From an uncultured Clostridia bacterium (lineage in GTDB: Bacteria; Bacillota; Clostridia; Oscillospirales; Acutalibacteraceae), in assembly GCA_947369085.1 (NCBI GenBank), contig CANBJR010000018.1, positions 1-40,558 on the forward strand: a DNA stretch of 40,558 bases. The letters run 5' to 3'. Positions 31,855-40,172 of the stretch are shown here, in pieces; position 1 is the first letter of the stretch, and every line of letters starts with the position of its first letter. The notes under the pieces were generated by a model that did no database searches, was not told the origin of the DNA, and saw only the letters and a program-made list of their open reading frames with translations. The position numbers and the translations under genes were made by a program.

Positions 31855-34227
31855 ATGTTTTTATCAATGAACTGGATTCAAGATTTTGTTGACCTAAGCG
31901 GTCTTGACAAACTTGAGCTTATTCACAAGTTTTCTCTTTCAACTGCCGAAGTTGAAAACGAGATTTTCCATAAAGGCTCGGACATAAGCGGAATTGTTGT
32001 TGCTGAAATCAAGTCGGTTGAAGAGCACCCCGATTCTAAAAAACTTCATCTTTTAAAGGTTGACGCAGGAAACGGCGAGCTTACAGACGTTGTGTGCGGT
32101 GCTCCGAACGTAAGAGTAGGTATGAAAACCGCCTTTGCACAGCTTGGCGCAAAAATCGGTGATATTACAATTGCTCCCCGTCCGCTTGCAGGCTTTACTT
32201 CAAACGGAATGTGCTGTAGTGAAGCTGAAATCGGAATTTCCGACGACAATTCGGGTATTATGGATATTACCGACGACGTTGCAAACGGAACAGACATCAA
32301 GGATATTTATGAAGTTGACGATATTGTGTTCGAGGTTGACAATAAATCTCTTACAAACCGTCCCGACCTTTGGGGACACTATGGCATTGCAAGAGAATTT
32401 GCTTCCCTTGCAGGCAGAGAATTAAAGCCTCTTGACGTTGAAGATTTAAAGGCTTACGATGAACTCAAAAAAATAGATATGAAAATTGAAGACGACCTCT
32501 GTCAGCGTTACAGCTGCTTACAGGTTGAAAACATCAAGAGAAACATAAGTCCTGTTAATATGAGAATAAGGCTATATTACTGCGGTATGAGAGGAATCAA
32601 CTTCCTTGCCGATTTAACAAACTACCTTATGCTCGAAATGGGACAGCCTATGCACGCATTTGACTCACGTAAGGTTGAAAAAATCAGAATCAAGCGTTTT
32701 GACAAGCCGTTTGTTTTCCGCACACTTGACGGAATTGACCGCAACATTGACGAAAACACGCTGATGATTTGCAACGATAACACCCCCGTTGCAATTGCAG
32801 GAATTATGGGTGGTCTTGATTCGGAAATTGTTGACGACACCACTACTCTTACGCTTGAATCAGCCACATTCAACGCTGTATCAATCCGTAAATCTACTGT
32901 TCGCCTTGCTCACCGCACCGACGCTTCAATGCGTTACGAAAAGTGCCTTGACCCCGAAATGACTGACGTTGCAATTGCAAGATTCTTGTATCTTCTCAAA
33001 AAGTACGACAGCGACGTAAAGGTTGTATCTTCACTGACCGACGAATACGCTTTTCACTATGACACCGTTACACTTGGCTTTGACAAGAAGTTTGTTGACC
33101 GTTACACGGGAATTGAAATTGACAACGATACAATTGTAAAAACCCTCACAAGCCTTGGCTTTAAGGTAACGCTTGACAACAACAATTTCTCGGTTGTTGT
33201 TCCGTCATGGAGAGCAACGAAGGACGTTACACTCAAGGCTGACATCATCGAGGAAATTACAAGAATTTACGGTTACGACAACTTTGATATTAACACAACC
33301 CGTTCTCCTCTTTACCCCGTCAGAGTTGACGCTGTTAAGAGCAACGAGGACAAAATTAAAGATATTCTTGTAAAGAAATATAATCTTCACGAACTTCATT
33401 CCTATGTATGGGCATACAACGATGAATTGAAAGCACTTAATATTCCCGTTGAGAATAATATTAAGCTCGCCAACGCAACTAACCCAAATATTGAAACAAT
33501 CAGAAATTCAATCATTCCCACTCAGCTTTGTCAGGTTAAGACAAATGCCTCCTACTCCCCCGACTTTGGCATTTTTGAAATCGGACGTGTTGTAAACGGC
33601 ATTGACAAAAACAACCTCTGTATTGAAAACAAAAAGCTTGCAGTTACGCTTTTCAGCAAGACCAAGGACATTAAGACGCTTTATTTTGAATTAAGAGATA
33701 TGCTTGCAGTAATCACAAACGACTTAAAACACGAAACACTTTCATTCAAAAAAGCAGAACCTGCACACAGCTATGAGCACCCAATAAACCTCAACGCAAT
33801 TATGATTGGAGAAAAAGAAATTGGCACAATGGGAATTGTTCACCCTGTTGTCGGCAAGAAGATTGACAAAAAGGCAAGCATTGTATTTGCCGAAATCGAT
33901 ATGAGCGAATTTACACAGGCTGAAAATTGTGCAATCGTTTACGAAGAACCCTCAAAGTTTCCGCCGATGGATTACGACATAAGCCTTGAAATTCCCAGCG
34001 GAGTATTCTACAGCGATCTTGCTGAATGCTGGAAAAACGAAGGTAGTGCAATTCTTAAAAACACAAAGATTATTGACACCTATGACACTGAAACCGTCCA
34101 CAGCTTAACCGTAAGATTTGAATTTTCGTCAAACAGCAGAACGCTCTCATCAAACGAAGTCCAAGAGATTATGGACAAGGTTATTGCAAATCTTGAAAAG
34201 CTCGGTGTAAAGTTAAGAAACGCATAA
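31855..34227 (+). CDS. pheT: Phenylalanyl-tRNA synthetase beta subunit
   Basis: 790 residues, ATG 31855 after GGAGG, 14 bases from pheS. Domains in order: N-terminal B1, the EMAP-like tRNA-binding domain (SGIVVAEIKSVEEHPDSKKL, VVCGAPNVRVGMKTAFAQLG), B3/B4 editing domain (LLYYCGMRGINFLADLTNYL-type segment, GQPMHAFDSRKV, VAIAGIMGGLDSE), B5, the catalytic-like B6-B7 domain, and the C-terminal ferredoxin-like anticodon-binding domain (SLTVRFEFSSNSRTLSSNEV). It binds tRNA-Phe and removes mischarged tyrosine. Length is normal. Confidence 0.97.
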   Translation: MFLSMNWIQDFVDLSGLDKLELIHKFSLSTAEVENEIFHKGSDISGIVVAEIKSVEEHPDSKKLHLLKVDAGNGELTDVVCGAPNVRVGMKTAFAQLGAKIGDITIAPRPLAGFTSNGMCCSEAEIGISDDNSGIMDITDDVANGTDIKDIYEVDDIVFEVDNKSLTNRPDLWGHYGIAREFASLAGRELKPLDVEDLKAYDELKKIDMKIEDDLCQRYSCLQVENIKRNISPVNMRIRLYYCGMRGINFLADLTNYLMLEMGQPMHAFDSRKVEKIRIKRFDKPFVFRTLDGIDRNIDENTLMICNDNTPVAIAGIMGGLDSEIVDDTTTLTLESATFNAVSIRKSTVRLAHRTDASMRYEKCLDPEMTDVAIARFLYLLKKYDSDVKVVSSLTDEYAFHYDTVTLGFDKKFVDRYTGIEIDNDTIVKTLTSLGFKVTLDNNNFSVVVPSWRATKDVTLKADIIEEITRIYGYDNFDINTTRSPLYPVRVDAVKSNEDKIKDILVKKYNLHELHSYVWAYNDELKALNIPVENNIKLANATNPNIETIRNSIIPTQLCQVKTNASYSPDFGIFEIGRVVNGIDKNNLCIENKKLAVTLFSKTKDIKTLYFELRDMLAVITNDLKHETLSFKKAEPAHSYEHPINLNAIMIGEKEIGTMGIVHPVVGKKIDKKASIVFAEIDMSEFTQAENCAIVYEEPSKFPPMDYDISLEIPSGVFYSDLAECWKNEGSAILKNTKIIDTYDTETVHSLTVRFEFSSNSRTLSSNEVQEIMDKVIANLEKLGVKLRNA

Positions 34228-34237
34228 TATATCAACA

Positions 34238-34271
34238 AACAAGGGACGTCAGCTCGCCCCTTGTTCTTTTT
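34238..34271 (+). terminator. Terminator of the pheST operon
   Basis: AACAAGGG pairs with CCCTTGTT, followed by CTTTTT, ten bases after the pheT stop. Confidence 0.85.
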
Positions 34272-34366
34272 CCAAAAATAAAACTGTATTTTATAACCAT
34301 TTTATTTAAAATGCTTGAAATTTGCTTTGGAATATATTATAATAGACAAATAGGAGGTGTTTCAGT

Positions 34367-34612
34367 ATGTTGGACAAGACAATGATTTTCTCACTCGGCG
34401 AGGAAAAGGATGACCAGATTAAGACAAGTCTTACTATTGTTTATGATGCACTCAGAAAAAAGGGTTACAATCCGATTAACCAGATTGTAGGCTATATTCT
34501 GAGCGAGGATCCTACTTATATTACAACGTACAACAATGCTCGTAACATAATAAGTAAAATTGACCGTGACGACTTACTTGAAGCACTGGTAAAATCATAC
34601 CTCAATGTTTAA
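34367..34612 (+). CDS. IreB family regulatory phosphoprotein
   Basis: 81 residues, AGGAGG before ATG 34367. The sequence is a full-length IreB/UPF0297 (DUF965) protein: MLDKTMIFSLGEEKDDQIKT, YDALRKKGYNPINQIVGYIL, SEDPTYITTYNNARNIISKI. In Enterococcus IreB is phosphorylated on threonine near the N-terminus by the PASTA kinase IreK and tunes cephalosporin resistance; the N-terminal TM and DQIKTSLT residues provide candidate threonines here. Usually the gene precedes ruvX/yqgF; here it precedes a 101-residue orphan. Confidence 0.94.
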   Translation: MLDKTMIFSLGEEKDDQIKTSLTIVYDALRKKGYNPINQIVGYILSEDPTYITTYNNARNIISKIDRDDLLEALVKSYLNV

Positions 34613-34628
34613 GAAAGGATGATGCCTT

Positions 34629-34934
34629 GTGGCAGATACCAAAAAACAGGCACAGGAATTTCCTACCTACAAGGGCAAACCGCTTGTGCGCTGCGGAGAT
34701 GAGATTTACTACGGCAATATGGAAGAACCGTATGTTATAAGAATGCAGATTAAATCCAAAAAGGAAGTCAACGGCAACGAGCTTCCTGATAAGGTAACAG
34801 TTCAGCTTATGGCTACCGACCCTTATCTTTCACCAAGAAAACAGCTTATCAAGTCAAGCGAGAAAAAAGGTATGTTTCTTGCAATGGATATTGCGGACAT
34901 CTGGCTTGAAAGAGCACTTGCTAATAAAATATAA
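34629..34934 (+). CDS. Conserved-looking small protein of unknown function
   Basis: 101 residues from GTG 34629 with AAAGGATG upstream, 16 bases after ireB, so an operon partner. It is soluble and mixed alpha/beta: YKGKPLVRCGDEIYYGNMEE, YVIRMQIKSKKEVNG, ELPDKVTVQLMATDPYLSPR and a C-terminal helix MDIADIWLERALA. Codon use and clean spacing indicate a real gene. I recognise no named domain. The neighbour IreB suggests a cell-envelope or growth-control role, but nothing in the sequence shows it. Confidence 0.8.
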   Translation: MADTKKQAQEFPTYKGKPLVRCGDEIYYGNMEEPYVIRMQIKSKKEVNGNELPDKVTVQLMATDPYLSPRKQLIKSSEKKGMFLAMDIADIWLERALANKI

Positions 34935-34970
34935 TTTTCTGCTTTTCTCTATCTAACAATAATGCATTAA

Positions 34971-35002
34971 AAAACTGGCTTTGATTTTTCAAAGTCAGTT
35001 TT
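34971..35002. terminator. Bidirectional terminator
   Basis: AAAACTGGCTTTGA pairs with TCAAAGTCAGTTTT (one G-T), with T-rich tails on both strands. It separates the convergent ireB operon and the HAD phosphatase gene. Confidence 0.85.
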
Positions 35003-35024
35003 TGTTTTTATACACATTTATTAA

Positions 35025-35864
35025 TTACAGTAAGCCTTTCTGCTTTGTATATTCATCATACAAAGTTTCTGAAATTGACATTTTTCTGATAATATTCTTA
35101 ACGGTAATGTCAAGACCGGTGTTTTCGCTGTAATCGGCAGGATAAATATAGTCCACTCTGCCCCTTTTCAGCAAATCCTCAACCTTACTGTCTTTGTTCT
35201 GATAAACAGCTATTGAGTAACCGCCGTATGCCTTCATCATCTTCATACACGGAACGTCCGAAAGTCCGTCTCCTATGTAAATCATATTGCAAAACGGCAC
35301 TCGCTTGCTGTCATCGGGCATAGAGCGGTTGAGGTCGTTATCGTTAGCAACATCAAGCACGCCTTTATTGATTCTGTAAACAAACTGGGTTTTGTTGGTG
35401 TAATTTACGTCAGTTTTCGGCCACACTCCGTTGCCGTTTTCGTCATACAGAAACTCGCAGGCAAAAATACTTTTGAAGCATTCGCTTATCGTTGTGCCCT
35501 CAATAATCTCTTTCATTCCAGAAGATATTACGTAATGCTCAATCTGCATACCGTTGGCTCTGCCAAATTCATTAATTCGGTCAAACCAATCCTCTACCCC
35601 TTTGAAAAGTTCTACATTCTTCCCCATTTCAACGAGATTTCGACGCAGAAGAGGAATGTTCTTGTCCTTAGAAATTTTGACCATTGCATACATATACGCA
35701 AGAATCGAATCCATATGCTCACGCTGACCAAGTGAATTTGCATACTGCCAAAATTCCTTTTCAGTCATTCCCAAGCTCGGAATAAAGCTGTAATCCTGCA
35801 TATCCTTGGTACACAGCGTTCGGTCAAAGTCATACATAATTGCAACAATAGGTAAATCGCACAT
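35025..35864 (-). CDS. HAD-superfamily phosphatase
   Basis: 279 residues. ATG 35864 is 9 bases after GGAG; the in-frame ATG at 35888 has no ribosome site. The first HAD motif is MYDFDRTLCT (Asp-x-Asp nucleophile pair), motif II is YVISSGMKEII, and motif III/IV is YIGDGLSDVPCMKMMKA. A helical cap lies between motifs I and II. The overall pattern resembles phosphoserine-phosphatase-like HADs. The substrate is not deducible. It is transcribed alone, with the cyclophilin gene upstream on the same strand (38 bases). Confidence 0.88.
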   Translation of the reverse strand: MCDLPIVAIMYDFDRTLCTKDMQDYSFIPSLGMTEKEFWQYANSLGQREHMDSILAYMYAMVKISKDKNIPLLRRNLVEMGKNVELFKGVEDWFDRINEFGRANGMQIEHYVISSGMKEIIEGTTISECFKSIFACEFLYDENGNGVWPKTDVNYTNKTQFVYRINKGVLDVANDNDLNRSMPDDSKRVPFCNMIYIGDGLSDVPCMKMMKAYGGYSIAVYQNKDSKVEDLLKRGRVDYIYPADYSENTGLDITVKNIIRKMSISETLYDEYTKQKGLL

Positions 35865-35902
35865 TGACAAACACTCCTGAAACTGCATATAAATCGTATT
35901 AT

Positions 35903-36931
35903 TTATTCAGCTGATGTTTCACTGACACCCGACGAAACATTCTGCGTTTTCTGCGAAGAATAGGTTGTAACGTCAATAGACTCAATAACAACATTCTCAA
36001 CAGGTTTGTTGTCATCATCTACCTTGACTACAGCAATCTTATCAATAACGTCCATTCCGTCTATCACCTGTGCAAAAACAGTGTGACCTCTGTCTACTGC
36101 ATTATATGCGCCATCAAGATACGGATTACCTCCGTTTACTTCATAAAGAGAACGAACTTCATTAGATACTATGTCGGTATCATAGCAATTGTTTCCGTTT
36201 TTCTGAATAAAAGCAGAAAGAAGATCTGAATCCTTATAGTTTAAAAGCTGAGTTTTAACGGAATCCCACAGGTTTTCAAAGCTTGACCAACCGCCGTTAT
36301 TTTCAAAAGCCTCTGCGCTCGTCTGATTAACAAAAAACTGACTACCGTTTTCATCCTGAGCAGAATTAGCCATTGAAACAGCGCCTCTTATGTTAAACAG
36401 CTTGTCGCAGAATTCATCTTCAAATTCCGTACCGTAAGAGCTTATACCATTCGGAGCGTTTTCATCATTTCCGCAATGACCGCCCTGTACGATAAAATCC
36501 CTTATAACTCTATGAAAAGTTGTGTTGTTATATTTCCCCTCTTTTGCAAGGTTAATAAAATTAGTAACCGTCTTTGGCGCTTGTTCAGGGAAAAATTTCA
36601 TTGTAAAATCGCCGAGCGAGGTATGAACCACTGCAATAGTATCACCCTCATTTGGCATATCAAGCTGAAATCCGACTTTGTTTTCGGTATCATATAAAAT
36701 ATTCGGTTCAATTCCGAGTGCGGAAGCGTCAATTCCAAGACTTTCAAGCGCACCGACTGCCGTTGCTTCATCAGCAGTACTTGCAGTGAGTGGCAATGTT
36801 GTTGCAACTTCATCGCTTGTTGCAGGCTGTGTTTTTCCGTTTTCGCATCCTGTAAACGAAATAGCTGAAGAAATACAAATCAAAGCGCATAAAACAACGC
36901 CAGAAAGCTTTCTGAACTTATTCGTATTCAT
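35903..36931 (-). CDS. Cyclophilin-type peptidyl-prolyl isomerase, lipoprotein
   Basis: 342 residues from ATG 36931 behind GGAAAGGA. The signal peptide (KLSGVVLCALICISSAIS) ends in the lipobox FTGC. After an acidic linker comes a cyclophilin domain: VHTSLGDFTMKFFPEQAPKT, NNTTFHRVIRDFIVQGGHCG (catalytic Arg in FHRV), GAVSMANSAQDENGSQFFVN and HTVFAQVIDGMDVIDKIAVV. About 75 residues (ENNGGWSSFENLWDSV to YLDGAYNAVDRG) are inserted between QFFVN and HTVFAQV, where ordinary cyclophilins have a short loop. It probably helps fold secreted proteins on the outer side of the membrane. Confidence 0.92.
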   Translation of the reverse strand: MNTNKFRKLSGVVLCALICISSAISFTGCENGKTQPATSDEVATTLPLTASTADEATAVGALESLGIDASALGIEPNILYDTENKVGFQLDMPNEGDTIAVVHTSLGDFTMKFFPEQAPKTVTNFINLAKEGKYNNTTFHRVIRDFIVQGGHCGNDENAPNGISSYGTEFEDEFCDKLFNIRGAVSMANSAQDENGSQFFVNQTSAEAFENNGGWSSFENLWDSVKTQLLNYKDSDLLSAFIQKNGNNCYDTDIVSNEVRSLYEVNGGNPYLDGAYNAVDRGHTVFAQVIDGMDVIDKIAVVKVDDDNKPVENVVIESIDVTTYSSQKTQNVSSGVSETSAE

Positions 36932-37104
36932 ATTCTGTTTCCTTTCCGGATTATATTCTAAAACACACAAGTTTATTTTAACATAAATGCTTTAAAATTG
37001 CAAGTTTGCGCAAATTTTGCAGGTATTGTGCATATTGAAAATGTAATAAAACGCTTCGTTTGTTCATATGTTTATTTGTAACCAAATATTACGGAGGTTT
37101 TAAA

Positions 37105-38025
37105 ATGTCAGAATATTTACCCGAGGGAAAACTCATTTCTGAACAGGAGAACATAAATATTATTCATTCACAGCAGCTTTTGTACGAGGCTATGTGCGAC
37201 AAAAAAATACTTGAAGCAAAAGCCTTTATGTGTGATTCAAACCACAACCTTATTGTCAATCTCGGCTCAATGAAGGGGGTAATCCCCCGTGAGGATGGAG
37301 CAATTGGTATTCGTGAGGGTACTGTGCGTGACATTGCGGTTATTTCACGTGTAAACCGTCCGGTTTGCTTTATAGTGAAAGGATTTGATACAGACGAATA
37401 CGGTAAAAAATACGCTGTACTTTCAAGAGAAGCTGCACAAAAGCAGTGCCTTGACAACTACATATCAAACCTTGTTTGCGGCGATGTTGTAGACGCAAGA
37501 ATAACCCATCTTGAAAATTTCGGTGCATTCGCGGACATCGGCTGTGGAATTGTTGCGCTTATGCCGATTGATACAATCTCAGTTTCACGCATTGAACACC
37601 CGAGAGAACGTTTTACTGTAGGTATGGATATAAAGGCCATTATCAAGACAATTGAAAACGGAAGAATAAGCCTGAGCCACAAGGAGCTTCTCGGCACGTG
37701 GGAAGAGAATGCCGCCAATTTCACGCCGGGTGAAACAGTTTCGGGAATTGTGAGAAGTGTGGAAAACTACGGTGCTTTTGTGGAGCTTTCGCCAAACCTT
37801 GCAGGCCTTGCAGAATGTAAAGAAGGAGTAAAAGCAGGGCAGCAGGCAAGTGTGTACATAAAAAGTATCTTACCTGAAAAAATGAAAATCAAACTTATAA
37901 TAATAGATACCTTTGATTACAAATATAATCCTCAAAAACCGCAGTATTATTATTCCGACAACCACATTAAAACATTTACCTATTCACCTCACAACTGCTC
38001 AAGACGAATAGAAACAATTTTTTAG
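37105..38025 (+). CDS. S1 RNA-binding domain protein
   Basis: 306 residues from ATG 37105, which follows CGGAGG; the frame from 37060 lacks a ribosome site. An N-terminal beta-rich segment (about 40-115) precedes two S1 motifs: GDVVDARITHLENFGAFADI with SISRIEHP-like VSRIEHPRERFTVGM, and GETVSGIVRSVENYGAFVEL with LAGLAECKEGVKAGQ. The layout resembles the ribosomal protein S1 homologues of Clostridia, with fewer repeats. It probably binds mRNA or assists translation. It stands alone in front of rmuC. Confidence 0.88.
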   Translation: MSEYLPEGKLISEQENINIIHSQQLLYEAMCDKKILEAKAFMCDSNHNLIVNLGSMKGVIPREDGAIGIREGTVRDIAVISRVNRPVCFIVKGFDTDEYGKKYAVLSREAAQKQCLDNYISNLVCGDVVDARITHLENFGAFADIGCGIVALMPIDTISVSRIEHPRERFTVGMDIKAIIKTIENGRISLSHKELLGTWEENAANFTPGETVSGIVRSVENYGAFVELSPNLAGLAECKEGVKAGQQASVYIKSILPEKMKIKLIIIDTFDYKYNPQKPQYYYSDNHIKTFTYSPHNCSRRIETIF

Positions 38026-38085
38026 GTTGACACAAAATTACTCCAATGATATGATAATATTATATTATTTATTAAGGAGTAAGCT

Positions 38086-39333
38086 ATGGGATTAACTGAA
38101 ATACTTTTAATTGTTTTGAGCAGCGCAGCGCTGATAGTAGGAATAATATGTGCTGTTCTGATTCTTAAAAAAGACAATAGCAGTAAGCAAATAAGCCCTG
38201 ATGAATTTTCAAGCATAGTAAGAAATGAAATCGGCAGGCAAATGAGTACACAAAGGCAGGAGCTTTCTTCTCAAATGCAGAGCACTGTTAAAAATATGGG
38301 CGATATGATTTCTGCAAACCAAACGGAAAAAATGTCACAGCTTGAGGAAAGAATTAAAACTTTCTCACTTGAAAATGAGCAAAAGCTTGAGAACATCAGG
38401 CATTCCGTTGAAAAAAGGCTTGAATATCTGCAAAGCGACAACAACCGTCAGCTTGAAAAAATGAGAGAAACAGTTGACGAGAAGCTTCAAAAAACACTTG
38501 AGGAAAAGATGAATAAGTCATTCTCGCTTGTCAACGAACGTCTTGAACAGGTTTACAAGGGACTCGGCGAAATGCAGAATCTTGCTGTCGGCGTAGGCGA
38601 CCTGAAAAAAGTTCTTTCAAACGTGAAAACAAGAGGAATTCTTGGCGAAATCCAGCTAAAAAGCATTTTGTCCGAAATACTCTCTCCTGAGCAGTATGAA
38701 GAAAATATTGCCACAAAAAAGGGTTCAAAAAATGTTGTAGAGTTTGCAATCAAACTTCCTGCTGATGATGACGGCGTTGTTTATCTCCCTATTGACTCAA
38801 AATTTCCGGGTGATACATATGCAAACCTGCGTGACGCTATCGAAAAAGGCAGCAAAGATGAAATTGACTCAGCCGTAAAGATTCTTATTTCAAGAATAAA
38901 GAGCGAAGCAAAAGATATTCACGACAAATACATTGACCCTCCGAATACCACTGAATTTGCAATTATGTTTTTGCCGTTTGAGGGTTTGTACAGCGAGGTT
39001 GTTAACCGCGGTCTTGTTGAAATTTTACAGCGTGAATACAAGGTAAACATCGCAGGTCCGAGTACTATGGCGGCTCTGCTGAATTCACTGCAAATGGGAT
39101 TTAAAACCTTGGCTGTTCAAAAACGCAGTGCAGAGGTTTGGGAAGTTTTAGGCGGAGTAAAACAGGAATTTGACAAATTTAATGATGTTCTTGTTCTTAC
39201 TCAGCAACGTCTTGACCAGGCAAACAAGGAGCTTGACAAACTTGTCGGTGTAAGAACAAGGCAAATTCAGCGCAAGCTTAAAAACATTCAATCTCCAACA
39301 GCATCTATCAGCGAATTTTCCGAAATAGAATAA
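38086..39333 (+). CDS. rmuC: DNA recombination protein RmuC
   Basis: 415 residues, AAGGAG before ATG. An N-terminal membrane anchor (EILLIVLSSAALIVGIICAV) is followed by a coiled coil (about 45-160), then the RmuC domain (about 170-390): VKTRGILGEIQLKSILSEIL, YEENIATKKGSKNVVEFAIK, VYLPIDSKFPGDTYANLRDA, AIMFLPFEGLYSEVVNRGLV and AGPSTMAALLNSLQMGFKTL. The IDSKFP motif belongs to a PD-(D/E)xK-like nuclease fold. RmuC limits inversions at short repeats in E. coli. Length is normal. Confidence 0.95.
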   Translation: MGLTEILLIVLSSAALIVGIICAVLILKKDNSSKQISPDEFSSIVRNEIGRQMSTQRQELSSQMQSTVKNMGDMISANQTEKMSQLEERIKTFSLENEQKLENIRHSVEKRLEYLQSDNNRQLEKMRETVDEKLQKTLEEKMNKSFSLVNERLEQVYKGLGEMQNLAVGVGDLKKVLSNVKTRGILGEIQLKSILSEILSPEQYEENIATKKGSKNVVEFAIKLPADDDGVVYLPIDSKFPGDTYANLRDAIEKGSKDEIDSAVKILISRIKSEAKDIHDKYIDPPNTTEFAIMFLPFEGLYSEVVNRGLVEILQREYKVNIAGPSTMAALLNSLQMGFKTLAVQKRSAEVWEVLGGVKQEFDKFNDVLVLTQQRLDQANKELDKLVGVRTRQIQRKLKNIQSPTASISEFSEIE

Positions 39334-39347
39334 TATTACATATAGAG

Positions 39348-39382
39348 AAGGTGAGCAACATTTTTGATTGCCCACCTTTTTT
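39348..39382 (+). terminator. Terminator of rmuC
   Basis: AAGGTG-A-GCAA pairs with TTGC-C-CACCTT (one mismatch), followed by TTTTTTATATTT. Confidence 0.8.
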
Positions 39383-39456
39383 ATATTTCAGATTCAAAGT
39401 TTTTAAATGTCATACATATGACTTGCCTATATCTTGTTATTTTTCAATTTCAGTAA

Positions 39457-39903
39457 TTATTCAAAACTTGTATATGGCATTTGTCTTATCATTTCGCCAA
39501 TATCCAAATGGCGGGTTTTAAATGCGTATCTCATAATATAAACAAATTTTCTCTCCTGCACACCATCTTTATAAAAAATGTATGTGCGCCCGTTGGATGT
39601 TTCCTCTTTAACACGGGTAAAATACTTTTTTGGCAAGGTATAGCTTTCTTTATTTGTATTGATAACAACGCAATCTGCTGTAAACCCAACCGATATTACG
39701 ATGTTTTGATAGTATTTAAGTAAAAGAATTTCAAGTACTGCAAAAGACATCATAATAATCAGGCTCAGAATAAATAGCGTGATAAAACCCTCTTCAGCCA
39801 AATAGGTGCATACTAATAGTACCGACAAAATACCTGCTAAAAACACGTCTGCAATTACAACTGCAATTTTAAAAATTTTATAAAAAATACTAATTTCTTT
39901 CAT
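39457..39903 (-). CDS. Small membrane protein, two helices, possibly YcxB-like
   Basis: 148 residues. Two hydrophobic segments at about 10-35 (IFKIAVVIADVFLAGILSVL) and 38-62 (FITLFILSLIIMMSFAVLEI) are followed by a soluble beta-rich domain (CVVINTNKESYTLPKKYFTRVKE cut by RTYIFYKDGVQERKFVYIM). That arrangement and the IFYKDG...Y-IMRYAF pattern recall YcxB-like proteins, but the match is weak and from memory. The function is unknown. The following 39904-40121 shows no gene. Confidence 0.6.
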   Translation of the reverse strand: MKEISIFYKIFKIAVVIADVFLAGILSVLLVCTYLAEEGFITLFILSLIIMMSFAVLEILLLKYYQNIVISVGFTADCVVINTNKESYTLPKKYFTRVKEETSNGRTYIFYKDGVQERKFVYIMRYAFKTRHLDIGEMIRQMPYTSFE

Positions 39904-40121
39904 ATATTACATTTAACCTTTTTCGATTTACAATACAAGTTTATGGATGATTTACTATTTTTAAATATATGCAAAAGGGTTGCTTCCGTAAACAATGATT
40001 CCTGTTTTATATTTTCTTTATTTTAATCAGACTCCAACAAAACAATATAACGTATCAAATTTCTTTGCAAGTCAACTTCTCTATTCGAATTTGAAGTGCT
40101 GCAATCTGGGATATAGCTATA

Positions 40122-40150
40122 AAAGGGCTGACCAATTCAGGTCAGCCCTT
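40122..40150 (-). terminator. Terminator of the surface protein gene
   Basis: AAGGGCTGACC and GGTCAGCCCTT pair perfectly over 11 bp; on the minus strand the hairpin is followed by TTATAG, and the 5' side has TTTTT. Confidence 0.85.
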
Positions 40151-40172
40151 AAAAAGTACGATTACATTAGAA

